A stretch of 64,000 nucleotides of DNA, from NCBI GenBank assembly GCA_023229435.1, contig JALNZF010000004.1, forward strand, positions 1 to 64,000, read 5' to 3'. The notes under the pieces were generated by a model that worked only from the letters and a program-made list of their open reading frames with translations, was not told where the DNA came from and made no database searches. Below, piece after piece: positions 50,799 through 59,793 of the stretch. The stretch comes from Nitrospirota bacterium. Lineage in GTDB: Bacteria; Nitrospirota; UBA9217. Each line of letters begins with the position of its first letter. The first letter of the stretch is position 1. The translations under genes were made by a program, and so were the position numbers.

Positions 50799-52679
50799 TT
50801 GAAAAAGAGCAGTGTCAAGAGAATATTCAGCCTCGCAGCAGCGGTCGCGCTGTTTCTTGGGGGCATGATCATGATGGTTCCCCTGCGGGCGGGGGCCGCT
50901 GAACCAGTTGAACAAACGAGACAGGTTTGGACGGCCGCCGAAGCGGAGATGGCGCGGGAAGTTGACGAGGGAGTACCGCTGAAAGATATCTTCAATAGTT
51001 CCGTGACCTCGGGAAAAGGCATCCATGAGGTCATTGCCGAGGCCATTAAGGTCGGTGTTGATCCATCCTTGGTGGTATATACATGCATTAACGAAGGCTA
51101 CACTGCGGAAATCGTTATCAAAGCCGCTCTCAAGGCGGGCGCTCCCTTTGATATTGTGCTGAACTCAGCCACGAATGCGGGACTGACCAAAAAATTCGTC
51201 TATGTCGGGGATGTCGTGGCCGCGGCCATTAAGACAGGGATTGATCCTTCTCTGGTGGTGCATACCGCCATCGGCGAAGGGTACCCGGCTCAAATCGTTG
51301 TCAAGACAGCCCTGAAGGCAGGCGCTCCGTTGGATGTCGTGGTGAAGTCAGCCCTCGATGCGGGAGCTGATAAAAAAACCATTTATGTCGGGGCCGCGGA
51401 TGCAGGAAAGTCACCCAGCGCAGTGGAACGCGCCTTGTTGACCGCCAGTACCGTCGGAAAGACCCCTGAGAAAATTCCGGAGAAGCCGATTTTCAGCCCT
51501 TCAACCTTTTCAAAAGTCGCTTTAACCCCCCATTCTCTTGAGCCCCCTCCGGCGATCTTCGGAATGGGCGGCGTGGTGCTCACGCGGCTCCCCTCATTAT
51601 CACAGACGCCGCAACTATTCTTGATCGGGCCCCTGAAGATCAATCCGTTTTTTGCACTCTCCGAGACGTTCAGCGACAACATTTTTTTTACGGCCGATGA
51701 TCGAAAAAGGGATGCGATCACCACGATCACGCCGGGGATCCGGGTGAAACTGCCGTTCCAGTCCCATTTCGCGGAACTGGAATATTATTCCGTCATTACC
51801 CGATATGGGAAGAAGTTCAGAAGCGAGGACATCAACGATCACCACGTGAATGCGGCCATGGACCTCAATTTCGGCGACCGCTTCGGCATGCGATTCTCCG
51901 ATAAACTTGATTGTGACCATGAGCCGCGCAGTTCATCCGTTTCGGGGAACAGTGAGGTTTTTCACGCCAATGCGGCTGCCGTATCGGCTGCATACCGGTT
52001 CTCGGACCGTGCCAGGATACACCTTGATTATACGAAGTCCAACTGGCGGTACCTTACCGGTCATTTCAGGGACCGCGAAGAAGGCGAGCTTTCGGGCGCA
52101 GTCTTCTACCGGGTCCTTCCCCGGGCGTCGGTGTTCATCGAGTACGGCCGCCGGAACATTGCCTATTCCGAAGATACACTCGAACTCGACAGCAGCGTCG
52201 ACACGATGCAGGCCGGGGCAACCTGGGATTTCTCCACCTGGTCCAAGGGCACGATCAAAGCCGGTCTGGCACGGAAAAACTTCACATCCTCCACCAGGAC
52301 CAACGGCACGGTAAAGGTGGGGTCCGCTGATGTGCGCCATAATTTTACCAGCGACATGACAATCGTTCTAACGGCCCGGCGCAGCATGAATGAACCGGAT
52401 ATCCCGGGCGGCAATTATTTCATAACGACCGGGGGCTATGCAGAGTTCACGCATCGGTTTATCAAGGAGTGGGCCTATGTGTTTCGCGGCGCCACGGTTC
52501 ATGACCTTTATTTTTCCAGGACCGATCGGACGATCCTCGGCGGGATCGGCCTCAGGTACCAGGCAAAGGACTGGCTCGAGTTCGCCGTTGATCACAATTG
52601 GCAGGGACGGCATTCCAGCATTCCCGGGAACAATTACACGGAACATTCTTCCATCATTATGGTGAATGTATCGCTGTAG
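50799..52679 (+). CDS. outer-membrane beta-barrel protein with N-terminal tandem repeats (exopolysaccharide-associated)
   Basis: The 626-residue product has a signal peptide (about 1-33). Two similar units of about 62 residues follow (75-137 and 138-198; shared AIKxGxDPSLVVxTxIxEGY and ALKAGAP), with a linker to about 255. A beta-barrel domain (about 290-626) is rich in alternating aromatic strands, with ALSETFSDNIFF and TPGIRVKLPF, and ends VNVSL. The barrel resembles the BBP2/EpsL-like porins encoded with surface-polysaccharide genes. TTG 50799 is chosen for AGGGAGG 8 nt upstream. It likely exports or anchors the polysaccharide made by the genes downstream. Confidence 0.8.
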   Translation: MKKSSVKRIFSLAAAVALFLGGMIMMVPLRAGAAEPVEQTRQVWTAAEAEMAREVDEGVPLKDIFNSSVTSGKGIHEVIAEAIKVGVDPSLVVYTCINEGYTAEIVIKAALKAGAPFDIVLNSATNAGLTKKFVYVGDVVAAAIKTGIDPSLVVHTAIGEGYPAQIVVKTALKAGAPLDVVVKSALDAGADKKTIYVGAADAGKSPSAVERALLTASTVGKTPEKIPEKPIFSPSTFSKVALTPHSLEPPPAIFGMGGVVLTRLPSLSQTPQLFLIGPLKINPFFALSETFSDNIFFTADDRKRDAITTITPGIRVKLPFQSHFAELEYYSVITRYGKKFRSEDINDHHVNAAMDLNFGDRFGMRFSDKLDCDHEPRSSSVSGNSEVFHANAAAVSAAYRFSDRARIHLDYTKSNWRYLTGHFRDREEGELSGAVFYRVLPRASVFIEYGRRNIAYSEDTLELDSSVDTMQAGATWDFSTWSKGTIKAGLARKNFTSSTRTNGTVKVGSADVRHNFTSDMTIVLTARRSMNEPDIPGGNYFITTGGYAEFTHRFIKEWAYVFRGATVHDLYFSRTDRTILGGIGLRYQAKDWLEFAVDHNWQGRHSSIPGNNYTEHSSIIMVNVSL

Positions 52680-52689
52680 CAAGGCGAAC

Positions 52690-52790
52690 AAGCAGGTTCA
52701 AGTTTCAGGGTTCAAGGTTCTAGGTTCGGAGTTCAGGGTTTAACATTGAACATTGAACTTTGAACTTTTTTAACATTGAACGCATAACTG
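52690..52790. repeat. heptamer repeats
   Basis: GGTTCAAGTTTCAGGGTTCAAGG-like runs (shown in part) and then AACATTGAACATTGAAC and TTGAACTTTGAAC form opposing arms in the gap before the sugar transferase gene. No gene. Confidence 0.75.
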
Positions 52791-52839
52791 ACTCTAAGAG
52801 CGCCTGCAAGCCTGCGAGAAGGACGGTATTGGTTCTCAG

Positions 52840-54216
52840 ATGAAATTTACTCATTTCCCCAAAAAAAGCATGGTATTGATGGCAGGGGATATCGGCATCA
52901 TCGCCTTCTCCTACGGGCTGTCGCTGCTGATCTGGTTCGGCCCGTCCATCCGGTACAACATCATTGCCGTGATATCGGGCCTCTCCTTTCTTATTGTCTC
53001 TCTTTTTATTTTTTATCTGCTGGATTCCTACAACATCGAGCTTATCTCCCAGCGCGTCAAATACCTGTTCCGGCACGTGACCGGCGTGGTCATAACCGCG
53101 GGGCTGCTCGCGCTGTACTTCTTTTTCCGGCCGGACCTGAGGTCAGGCAGGGGGGTGTTCCTGTTATGCTTTACGCTGGCCGGCGCCGGCACCTACTACT
53201 GGCGGCTTGCCTTTCTTTCAATGTTCAAAAAGAGATTGATAAATCCGAAGAAGCTCCTGATCATCGGCGCGGGCAGGTCGGGCGAGGCGCTGCTGCATAT
53301 CACGGACAACAATCCGGACTATCGTATGCTCGGATGCATAACCGACGACAGCTCCCCCCTGTGGCAATCATCCGATGTTCACGGGGGCTCCGGCAGACAC
53401 GCGACCTTGCGGCAGATGAGCAGGGCATTGGGGGTAAATGTCCTGGTCCTTGCCAACAGCCACTTTCGTGACCCCGAACTCCTCAGGTCCGCGTTGGACT
53501 GCAAGCTCGACGGCATCACGATCTATGATATGCCGACCTTTTATGAAAAGACGACGGGCAAGGTCCCCGTGGAACATGTGACCGACTCCTGGCTTGTCTT
53601 TACGCCGTTATTGGGAGTCAACAAGAACGTGTACAACAATAAGTTGAAACGCGCCCTCGATTTCACCCTGTCCCTGCTTGGCCTGGCCTTCACCCTGCCC
53701 CTTGCCCTGGTTATCGCCGTTGTGGTCAAGCTTGATTCCTTTGGTCCCGTTTTGTACCGGCAACAGCGCGTGGGATTGAACGGCAAAACATTCACGCTGC
53801 TCAAGTTCCGCTCCATGGAGAACGGGATGGACCACGAGCGACTGCACGCCGGCGAAAGGAACGACCCGCGCATAACCAGGGTCGGAAAGATCATCAGGCA
53901 GTTCAGGATGGACGAACTGCCGCAGCTCTGGAATGTCCTGAAAGGGGAACTCAGTTTCATCGGCCCCCGGGCGTTGGTGGAGGAGGAGGTCAGGGAGTTC
54001 GAAGCCAAGATCCCTTACTTCTCGCTCCGCCATTCGATCAGGCCGGGGATCACCGGCTGGGCCCAGATCAATTACCGGCATGGGGTGACCGTTGAAGACG
54101 GCCTGGAAAAGCTCCAGTACGATCTTTTCTATGTAAAAAATCTTTCACCCTTCCTGGATTTTCTCATCTTCATCAAGACCGTCAAGGTCGTGTTGTCCAG
54201 AAAAGGGGCGAGGTGA
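52840..54216 (+). CDS. polyprenyl-phosphate sugar-1-phosphate transferase (exopolysaccharide initiation)
   Basis: The 458-residue membrane protein has four N-terminal helices (about residues 10-125), a Rossmann-like domain (about 140-245) and another helix (about 278-300). The bacterial sugar transferase domain is C-terminal: QQRVGLNGKTFTLLKFRSM, ITRVGKIIRQFRMDELPQLW, LSFIGPRALVEEEV, SIRPGITGWAQINYRHG. It adds the first sugar phosphate to undecaprenyl phosphate. The layout fits the TIGR03013 type that I associate with PEP-CTERM exopolysaccharide loci; no exosortase is in the window. The ribosome site is weak. Confidence 0.92.
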   Translation: MKFTHFPKKSMVLMAGDIGIIAFSYGLSLLIWFGPSIRYNIIAVISGLSFLIVSLFIFYLLDSYNIELISQRVKYLFRHVTGVVITAGLLALYFFFRPDLRSGRGVFLLCFTLAGAGTYYWRLAFLSMFKKRLINPKKLLIIGAGRSGEALLHITDNNPDYRMLGCITDDSSPLWQSSDVHGGSGRHATLRQMSRALGVNVLVLANSHFRDPELLRSALDCKLDGITIYDMPTFYEKTTGKVPVEHVTDSWLVFTPLLGVNKNVYNNKLKRALDFTLSLLGLAFTLPLALVIAVVVKLDSFGPVLYRQQRVGLNGKTFTLLKFRSMENGMDHERLHAGERNDPRITRVGKIIRQFRMDELPQLWNVLKGELSFIGPRALVEEEVREFEAKIPYFSLRHSIRPGITGWAQINYRHGVTVEDGLEKLQYDLFYVKNLSPFLDFLIFIKTVKVVLSRKGAR

Positions 54217-54224
54217 CGGGGCAG

Positions 54225-54350
54225 AGAGCAGAGAGCTCCTACCCTATGCACCATGCGCTATGCGTTTAATTAAACCCTGAACCTTGAACTTTGAACTGGT
54301 TTCGACTCATGCTCACCATCATGAGCGATAGTCGAATGACCTGAACCTTT
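54225..54350. repeat. heptamer repeats and inverted copy of the 47-bp palindrome
   Basis: AACCCTGAACCTTGAACTTT (54273-54292) and, at 54293-54340, the reverse complement of the palindrome seen at 2401-2447 and 10511-10557. The whole block is in the opposite orientation to the earlier copies. Confidence 0.75.
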
Positions 54351-54362
54351 TTCGGAGAGCGC

Positions 54363-55307
54363 ATGAACAAAACCTCAAAAATCTTCGTCGCCGGCCATAA
54401 CGGCATGGTCGGGTCCGCGATCGTCAGACGGCTCAAAACAGAAGGCTATGGCGGGATCATCGGGCGAACGAGAAAAGAACTGGACCTGCTGGATCAAAAG
54501 GCCGTGGCCTCTTTTTTCGACCAGGAACGTCCGGAATACGTTTTTCTTGCCGCCGCCAAGGTCGGCGGGATCCGGGCCAATACCTTGTACAAGGCCGATT
54601 TCATCTACGAGAACCTGGAAGTGCAGAACAATGTCATCCATGCGGCGTGGAGATCCGGCGTAAAAAAACTCCTGTTCCTGGGGAGCTCCTGCATTTACCC
54701 GAGGCTCTGCCCCCAGCCGATCAGGGAAGATTATTTCCTGTCGGGCCCGCTTGAGGAAACCAATGATGCCTACGCGATCTCCAAGATAGCCGGCATCAAA
54801 ATGTGCCAGAGCTTCAATGCGCAGTACCAGACCAATTTCATCTCCGTCATGCCGACGAACCTGTACGGCCCGAACGATAATTTCGAGCTTCAGAACTCCC
54901 ATGTGCTTCCCGCGCTGATCCGAAAATTTCACGATGCGAAGATCGCGGGGGACAGGGAGGTCGTGGTATGGGGAACGGGTTCCGCGAAACGGGAATTTCT
55001 CCATGTTGATGATCTGGCGGACGCGGTCGTGTACCTGATGAGCACGTATGACGGCTCCGATATCGTCAATATCGGCACGGGCGAAGACCTGAGCATCAAA
55101 GAATTAGCTGAACTCATCAAAAAATTGATCGGCTACGATGGAGCTGTCACATGGGACACATCAAAGCCCGATGGAACGCCGCGAAAACTGCTGGATGTCA
55201 CCAGGCTCCACCAGCTCGGCTGGAAGCACCGGTATTCGCTTCCCGAGGGGTTGAGGATGACGATCGACTGGTTCGTCAAAAATCGCGGCAAAATCACGAG
55301 AATGTGA
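54363..55307 (+). CDS. fcl: GDP-L-fucose synthase
   Basis: The 314-residue short-chain dehydrogenase-type epimerase/reductase has the NADP-binding GHNGMVGSAIVRRL (about residues 11-24), the catalytic Ser in FLGSSCIYPR, the Tyr-x3-Lys pair in DAYAISKIAGIKM, and PTNLYGPNDNF and REFLHVDDLADAVVYLM. It converts GDP-4-keto-6-deoxymannose to GDP-L-fucose. No GDP-mannose dehydratase (gmd) lies in the window, so the substrate must come from elsewhere or beyond the right edge. It supplies fucose to the surface polysaccharide. Confidence 0.94.
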   Translation: MNKTSKIFVAGHNGMVGSAIVRRLKTEGYGGIIGRTRKELDLLDQKAVASFFDQERPEYVFLAAAKVGGIRANTLYKADFIYENLEVQNNVIHAAWRSGVKKLLFLGSSCIYPRLCPQPIREDYFLSGPLEETNDAYAISKIAGIKMCQSFNAQYQTNFISVMPTNLYGPNDNFELQNSHVLPALIRKFHDAKIAGDREVVVWGTGSAKREFLHVDDLADAVVYLMSTYDGSDIVNIGTGEDLSIKELAELIKKLIGYDGAVTWDTSKPDGTPRKLLDVTRLHQLGWKHRYSLPEGLRMTIDWFVKNRGKITRM

Positions 55308-55399
55308 TTTTGGCTTGTCGGCCTGCATTCTTGTTCTGCCGGATTAATTATGGTAACATGCATTTGATGATAAGACGGTTTATGTGAAGGAGACATCGC

Positions 55400-55696
55400 A
55401 TGGAAGAAAAGGATTTTGATCGGCTCAAGCAGATGGTAACGCATATCGTGGACAGCAAACTGGAGCGCCAGAGGGAAACGACCAATGAGGATTTCAAACA
55501 TCATATCGGCATCCTTACCGAGGATTTTCAGCACAAACTTCAGATTGTTGCCGAAGGACATCAGATGCTTTCCGAAAAGCTAGACCGGGTAGAGGAAAAT
55601 CTGGAGAAAAAGATCGATGCTGTCGCGGTGGATCTTGCCGCCCACCGCATTGATACCGAAGGCCACAAGAAGGGATACATGGTTAGTGAGCCGTGA
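55400..55696 (+). CDS. small coiled-coil protein of unknown function
   Basis: The 98-residue hydrophilic protein starts MEEKDFDRLKQMVTHIVDSK and is predicted almost wholly helical, with heptads through KLQIVAEGHQMLSEKLDRVEE and a C-terminal VAVDLAAHRIDTEGH. I recall similar small proteins (a DFxRLxxMV start and VAEGHQ block) scattered in genomes of this type, often next to repeats. There is no signal peptide or Cys. GAAGGAGACATCGC precedes ATG 55400. No function can be stated. Confidence 0.7.
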   Translation: MEEKDFDRLKQMVTHIVDSKLERQRETTNEDFKHHIGILTEDFQHKLQIVAEGHQMLSEKLDRVEENLEKKIDAVAVDLAAHRIDTEGHKKGYMVSEP

Positions 55697-55713
55697 TCGC
55701 GCGACTTCACCGG

Positions 55714-55815
55714 TCTTGACCCTGACCCCTGACCCCTGACCCCTGGACCCTGAACTCTGAACTCTGAACCCTGAACTCCGAACTCTGAACTCTGAACTCT
55801 GAACTCCGAACACTG
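55714..55815. repeat. 7-bp tandem repeat array (CTGACCC / CTGAACT units)
   Basis: About fourteen adjacent heptamers, such as CTGACCC, CTGAACT, CTGAACC and CCGAACT, run in the same orientation between the coiled-coil gene and asnB. It is the purest run of the heptamer family in the window. Not CRISPR: no spacers. Confidence 0.85.
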
Positions 55816-55842
55816 TCCCCTAGCCCTTGAACCCTGAATCTC

Positions 55843-58764
55843 ATGTGCGGAATAGTCTCCCTATTTGCCTACCATCAAAGCGCGCAACCCATTGACCGGG
55901 ACGAGCTGCTGCGGATCCGCGACCGGATGATCACGCGCGGCCCGGACGGGGCAGGGGAGTGGTATTCAGAGAACAAGCGAGTTGCCATGGGTCACCGGCG
56001 TCTTGCCATCATCGACCTGTCCGAGCATGGGGCCCAGCCCATGCGGAACCAGGACAACAGTGTGGTGATCGTGTTCAACGGGGAAATTTACAATTACCGG
56101 GAACTGAGAAAAGGGCTTGAGAATAAGGGCCATCAGTTCCGATCCACCAGCGATACTGAGGTACTGCTTCATCTCTATAAGGACAAAGGGCGGGACATGG
56201 TCCATGAGCTCCGCGGCATGTACGTCTTTGCCCTATGGGACGCGCGGAAAAAGGGGATGTTCCTCGCGCGTGACCCTTTCGGCATCAAGCCGCTTTACTA
56301 CGCGGACAATGGCAAGACCTTTCGCGCTGCCTCGCAGGTCAAGGCGCTATTGGCAGGCGGGCAGGTGGACACGGCGACCGAGCCCGCGGGACACGTGGGG
56401 TTTTTTCTCTGGGGCCATGTGCCGGAGCCTTACACCCTGTATCGCGGCATAAGGGCGCTGCCGGCGGGTACGAGTCTGTGGGTTGATGCGAACGGCGCCG
56501 GGGAATCGGCAACATTCTGCAGTATCAGCGATGAACTGGCCAAGGCGTCTATCAACCCGCCCGCAATGACGCGCGAAGAGATGCAGATACAGCTCAGGGA
56601 GTCCCTTCTCGACAGCGTCCGTCATCATCTTATCGCCGATGTTCCGGTTGGCGTCTTCCTGTCGTCCGGTCTTGATTCAACGACCCTGACGGCACTGGCC
56701 GCGGAAGCCGGGGGAAATCTTAATACCGTTACTCTGGGATTTGAAGAATTTCGCGGCACGGAACATGATGAAGTGCCGTTGGCTGAACTTATTGCCAAAC
56801 AGTATGGGGCGCGGCATCAGACCATCTGGGTAAAAAAGTCCGACTTTATCGCGGAACGCGAACGGCTCCTGGATGTGATGGACCAGCCGTCCACCGACGG
56901 GGTGAACACCTATTTCGTCAGTCTCGCCGCGGCAAAGGCGGGGATGAAGGTCGCCATTTCGGGACTGGGAGGCGACGAGCTGTTCGGCAGTTATCCCAGT
57001 TTTAGCCAGCTCCCGCGCATGGTGAACGCGTTCAAGCCATTCAACAAAGTCCCCGTTCTGGGCAAAGCTCTTCGCTCTCTATCGTCACCAATCTTAAAAA
57101 CCATCACGTCGCCCAAGTATGCCGGTCTTGTTGAATATGGTGGCAGTTGGGCCGGGGCCTATATGCTGCGGCGCGGCATGTTCATGCCGTGGGAGATGGA
57201 GAGACTGCTGGACAAAGACATGGTGCGGGAAGGATTGCAGGAACTTCAATCGCTCGAACGGCTGGAGCAGACGGTTGGGCATATTGATAATGACTATCTG
57301 AAGGTCTCCGGCCTTGAGTTAAACTGGTACATGCGCAATCAACTGCTCCGCGATACGGACTGGGCAGGCATGGCCCATTCCCTTGAAATTCGCGTTCCCT
57401 TTCTGGACCTGGAATTCCTGAGATCGGTGGCCCCCATGCTTTGCTCGGAAAACAGGCCAGACAAACGCGCCCTGGCCTCGACACCCGCAAAACCCCTTCC
57501 CGCATCGGTTCTTGAGCGCGGGAAAACCGGCTTTACTGTTCCCGTGCGTGAATGGCTCATTGAGAGCAATGGCGGTAGAAAAACAGAAAGGGGTCTCAGG
57601 GGCTGGGCAAAGATCATTGATCGGGCCTTCCATGCGGAGAAAAAAAGGATACTGGTCCTTGTGCCCGACGCTTTCGGAGGTCGTGGCGGTATCGCGTTGT
57701 ATAACCGGAATCTCCTCCAGGCGTTGTGCGCGTATCCGACGATGGAGCGGGTGCTGGCCATCCCGAGAAAAGTGTATTATAGTTTGGAGAAGATGCCGGA
57801 CAACCTCGATTACCGCGTAGAAGCTGCAAACAGCAAGCTCAGGTATTTATACGCTTGTCTGCGGACGGCATTCTCTTCCCCCCGTTTTGATGTGATTATT
57901 TGCGGCCATCTCCATTTGTTGCCGATTGCCTGGTTGCTCGGCATATTGTATCGGTGCCCGGTTGTTCCTGTTATCTACGGGCTTGAGGCATGGACTCCCA
58001 CTTCGCATAGATTTGCGAACTACCTGTGTCGCAGATTGAAGACTTTCATTTCGATACGAAGGTTAACGGCGCGAAGATTTATTGAGTGGACAAAAATATC
58101 GAACGAACAGTATTACTATCTGCCAAATTGTGTCGACGAATCAAAATATGGAATCGGTCCCCGCAGAGAAGACTTGATTGAACGCTATAAGACCAGAGGA
58201 AAAACAGTTGTCATGACGGCCGGTAGGTTAGATGCCGGCCACGACCTGAATAAGGGTTTTGATGAAATCCTGGAGGTATTGCCGGAGCTTAAAACGCGAA
58301 TTCCCAATCTTGTGTATCTGGTGATGGGGGATGGGGAAGATAGGGCAAGATTAGAGGAAAAAGCAAAAGAGCTTGGTGTTGCTGACATTACAATATTTAC
58401 GGGTTATGTCTCAGAGGCTGAAAAGGCGGACCATTATCGCTTGGCCGATGTCTTTGCGATGCCGGGCAGTCATCCCGAGTTTGATCGTTATCCATATAGA
58501 TTTGTTTTTCTGGAGGCGTTGGCTTGCGGCGTACCGGTGGTTGGATGCAGACTTGAGGATCCGTGGGAGATCAATGACCCGGACTCGCAAATCATTATAC
58601 AGGTAAATCCGTACGACAGGGGTGAAATTATTGAGGGTATACTATCCGCGTTATCACGCCCGAAGAATCAAGTTCAGCCCGGGCTTGAAAATTATTATTT
58701 TGGCAAATTTGAGACAAATTTTCACCAGATTGTCTCACATATTATTGTTGGGGTGAAGTGCTGA
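55843..58764 (+). CDS. asnB: asparagine synthase fused in frame to a family 4 glycosyltransferase
   Basis: One 973-residue frame joins two proteins. Residues 1-600 are a near-complete glutamine-hydrolysing asparagine synthase: nucleophile Cys2 (MCGIVSLF), GHRRLAIIDLS, VFNGEIYNYREL, PP-loop VGVFLSSGLDSTTLTAL, GLGGDELFGSYP, ending GLRGWAKIIDRAF. Residues 602-973 are a GT-B glycosyltransferase: ILVLVPDAFGGRGGIALYNR, then AGRLDAGHDLNKGFDEILEV, LVYLVMGDGED, and the Glu motif FVFLEALACGVPVVG. The junction lies on seven A (57640-57646). One more A would end AsnB near 57702 and put ATG 57632 in frame with the transferase. So it may be a true fusion, a slippage site or a one-base error. Confidence 0.85.
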   Translation: MCGIVSLFAYHQSAQPIDRDELLRIRDRMITRGPDGAGEWYSENKRVAMGHRRLAIIDLSEHGAQPMRNQDNSVVIVFNGEIYNYRELRKGLENKGHQFRSTSDTEVLLHLYKDKGRDMVHELRGMYVFALWDARKKGMFLARDPFGIKPLYYADNGKTFRAASQVKALLAGGQVDTATEPAGHVGFFLWGHVPEPYTLYRGIRALPAGTSLWVDANGAGESATFCSISDELAKASINPPAMTREEMQIQLRESLLDSVRHHLIADVPVGVFLSSGLDSTTLTALAAEAGGNLNTVTLGFEEFRGTEHDEVPLAELIAKQYGARHQTIWVKKSDFIAERERLLDVMDQPSTDGVNTYFVSLAAAKAGMKVAISGLGGDELFGSYPSFSQLPRMVNAFKPFNKVPVLGKALRSLSSPILKTITSPKYAGLVEYGGSWAGAYMLRRGMFMPWEMERLLDKDMVREGLQELQSLERLEQTVGHIDNDYLKVSGLELNWYMRNQLLRDTDWAGMAHSLEIRVPFLDLEFLRSVAPMLCSENRPDKRALASTPAKPLPASVLERGKTGFTVPVREWLIESNGGRKTERGLRGWAKIIDRAFHAEKKRILVLVPDAFGGRGGIALYNRNLLQALCAYPTMERVLAIPRKVYYSLEKMPDNLDYRVEAANSKLRYLYACLRTAFSSPRFDVIICGHLHLLPIAWLLGILYRCPVVPVIYGLEAWTPTSHRFANYLCRRLKTFISIRRLTARRFIEWTKISNEQYYYLPNCVDESKYGIGPRREDLIERYKTRGKTVVMTAGRLDAGHDLNKGFDEILEVLPELKTRIPNLVYLVMGDGEDRARLEEKAKELGVADITIFTGYVSEAEKADHYRLADVFAMPGSHPEFDRYPYRFVFLEALACGVPVVGCRLEDPWEINDPDSQIIIQVNPYDRGEIIEGILSALSRPKNQVQPGLENYYFGKFETNFHQIVSHIIVGVKC

Positions 58765-58899
58765 TGTCGGGGGCGGTTGCCAACAATATTTCTATTTTGT
58801 TCGCGCGTTGATCATAGAGGTCGAAACGCTCGCATGGGATTACGTATCTTACTATGCCAATATTTGTATCGATGTTGGTGCTGAAAATTGAAAAGAGAG

Positions 58900-59793
58900 A
58901 TGAACCCGCTGGAACATATTCAAAGCGTCACCGTCTGTGATCTTTGCGGAGCCGACGTTACACAGAATGGAACCTGCGTGGCGGAAGGGCGGCAGGAACT
59001 GCTGGGTGTATCGATACATCTATCGACAGTCGTCTGTCGGCGTTGCCGCTTTATATTTCAGCCTGAACGGTTCTCCGAAACTCTGATGACAGCATTGTAC
59101 AGACAGGACACCGGCAATGCCTTTGACGAAACAAAAGAAAAGCAATCAATTAACAAGTCATATCTGAGCGAAAGGCAAGCGGTTATCTCACGTGTGTTGA
59201 CTGCCTACGGTATTTCAGAAGGCGCAGCAGTGCTCGATGTAGGCGGTGGACGCGGAGAGTGTTGTCAACATCTCGCGCAACGGCATCGGGTTGTGGTTGC
59301 AGACGCAACCGAGTGCGATCCGGCGGATCCCAGGATAGAGAAGGTGCATGGATTTTTCTCAGCGACCTTGGATGAGGGGACATTTGACGTCGTGGTGATG
59401 AATCACGTCCTCGAACATGTTTTTTCGCCCACAGAATTTCTGGCTGCTGCCAATCATGTGCTGAAAAAAGGCGGCATCCTTGTTGTGGAGGTGCCGTTCG
59501 AGCTTTATACTCCCCTCGTGGCCAGACACTTGGGCGACTGGCGGCATGTAGGTTACTTTTGCCGCGCCACATTGCGCCAGTTTCTCGAAAAATCAGGCTT
59601 CGTCGTGGAGCATCTTGCCTTGGAAACGGGGCGCTATGAAGCGCGACGTTTGCCGCTGGTTCGAGCAATCGCCCGCAAAACGACACCTCAGATACCGAGC
59701 AGGTCTGATCGTAATTCCGTCCTGGTACTGGTTGCCGATATGTTCAAGCCGGCTGTTCTGGGAGCGCTTGCTAAACGTCTGGTGTGTCGATGA
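58900..59793 (+). CDS. class I methyltransferase with N-terminal Cys-rich zinc-type domain
   Basis: The 297-residue product begins with a CxxC..CxxC region (VCDLCGADV, later VVCRRCRFIF; about residues 10-55), a zinc-ribbon-like domain seen in sugar C-methyltransferase-related and other polysaccharide-locus enzymes. The Rossmann domain has motif I AVLDVGGGRGECCQHL (about 109-124), VVMNHVLEHVFSP and LKKGGILVVEVPFE. It probably methylates a sugar or lipid-linked glycan. ATG 58900 is chosen; TTG 58888 is possible, and neither has a strong ribosome site. Its stop overlaps the flippase start (ATGA). Confidence 0.85.
   Translation: MNPLEHIQSVTVCDLCGADVTQNGTCVAEGRQELLGVSIHLSTVVCRRCRFIFQPERFSETLMTALYRQDTGNAFDETKEKQSINKSYLSERQAVISRVLTAYGISEGAAVLDVGGGRGECCQHLAQRHRVVVADATECDPADPRIEKVHGFFSATLDEGTFDVVVMNHVLEHVFSPTEFLAAANHVLKKGGILVVEVPFELYTPLVARHLGDWRHVGYFCRATLRQFLEKSGFVVEHLALETGRYEARRLPLVRAIARKTTPQIPSRSDRNSVLVLVADMFKPAVLGALAKRLVCR

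Noticed and set aside
55714..55815. Possible CRISPR or minisatellite array
   Set aside because: Period is 7 bp with no spacers and no cas genes nearby; it belongs to the heptamer family.
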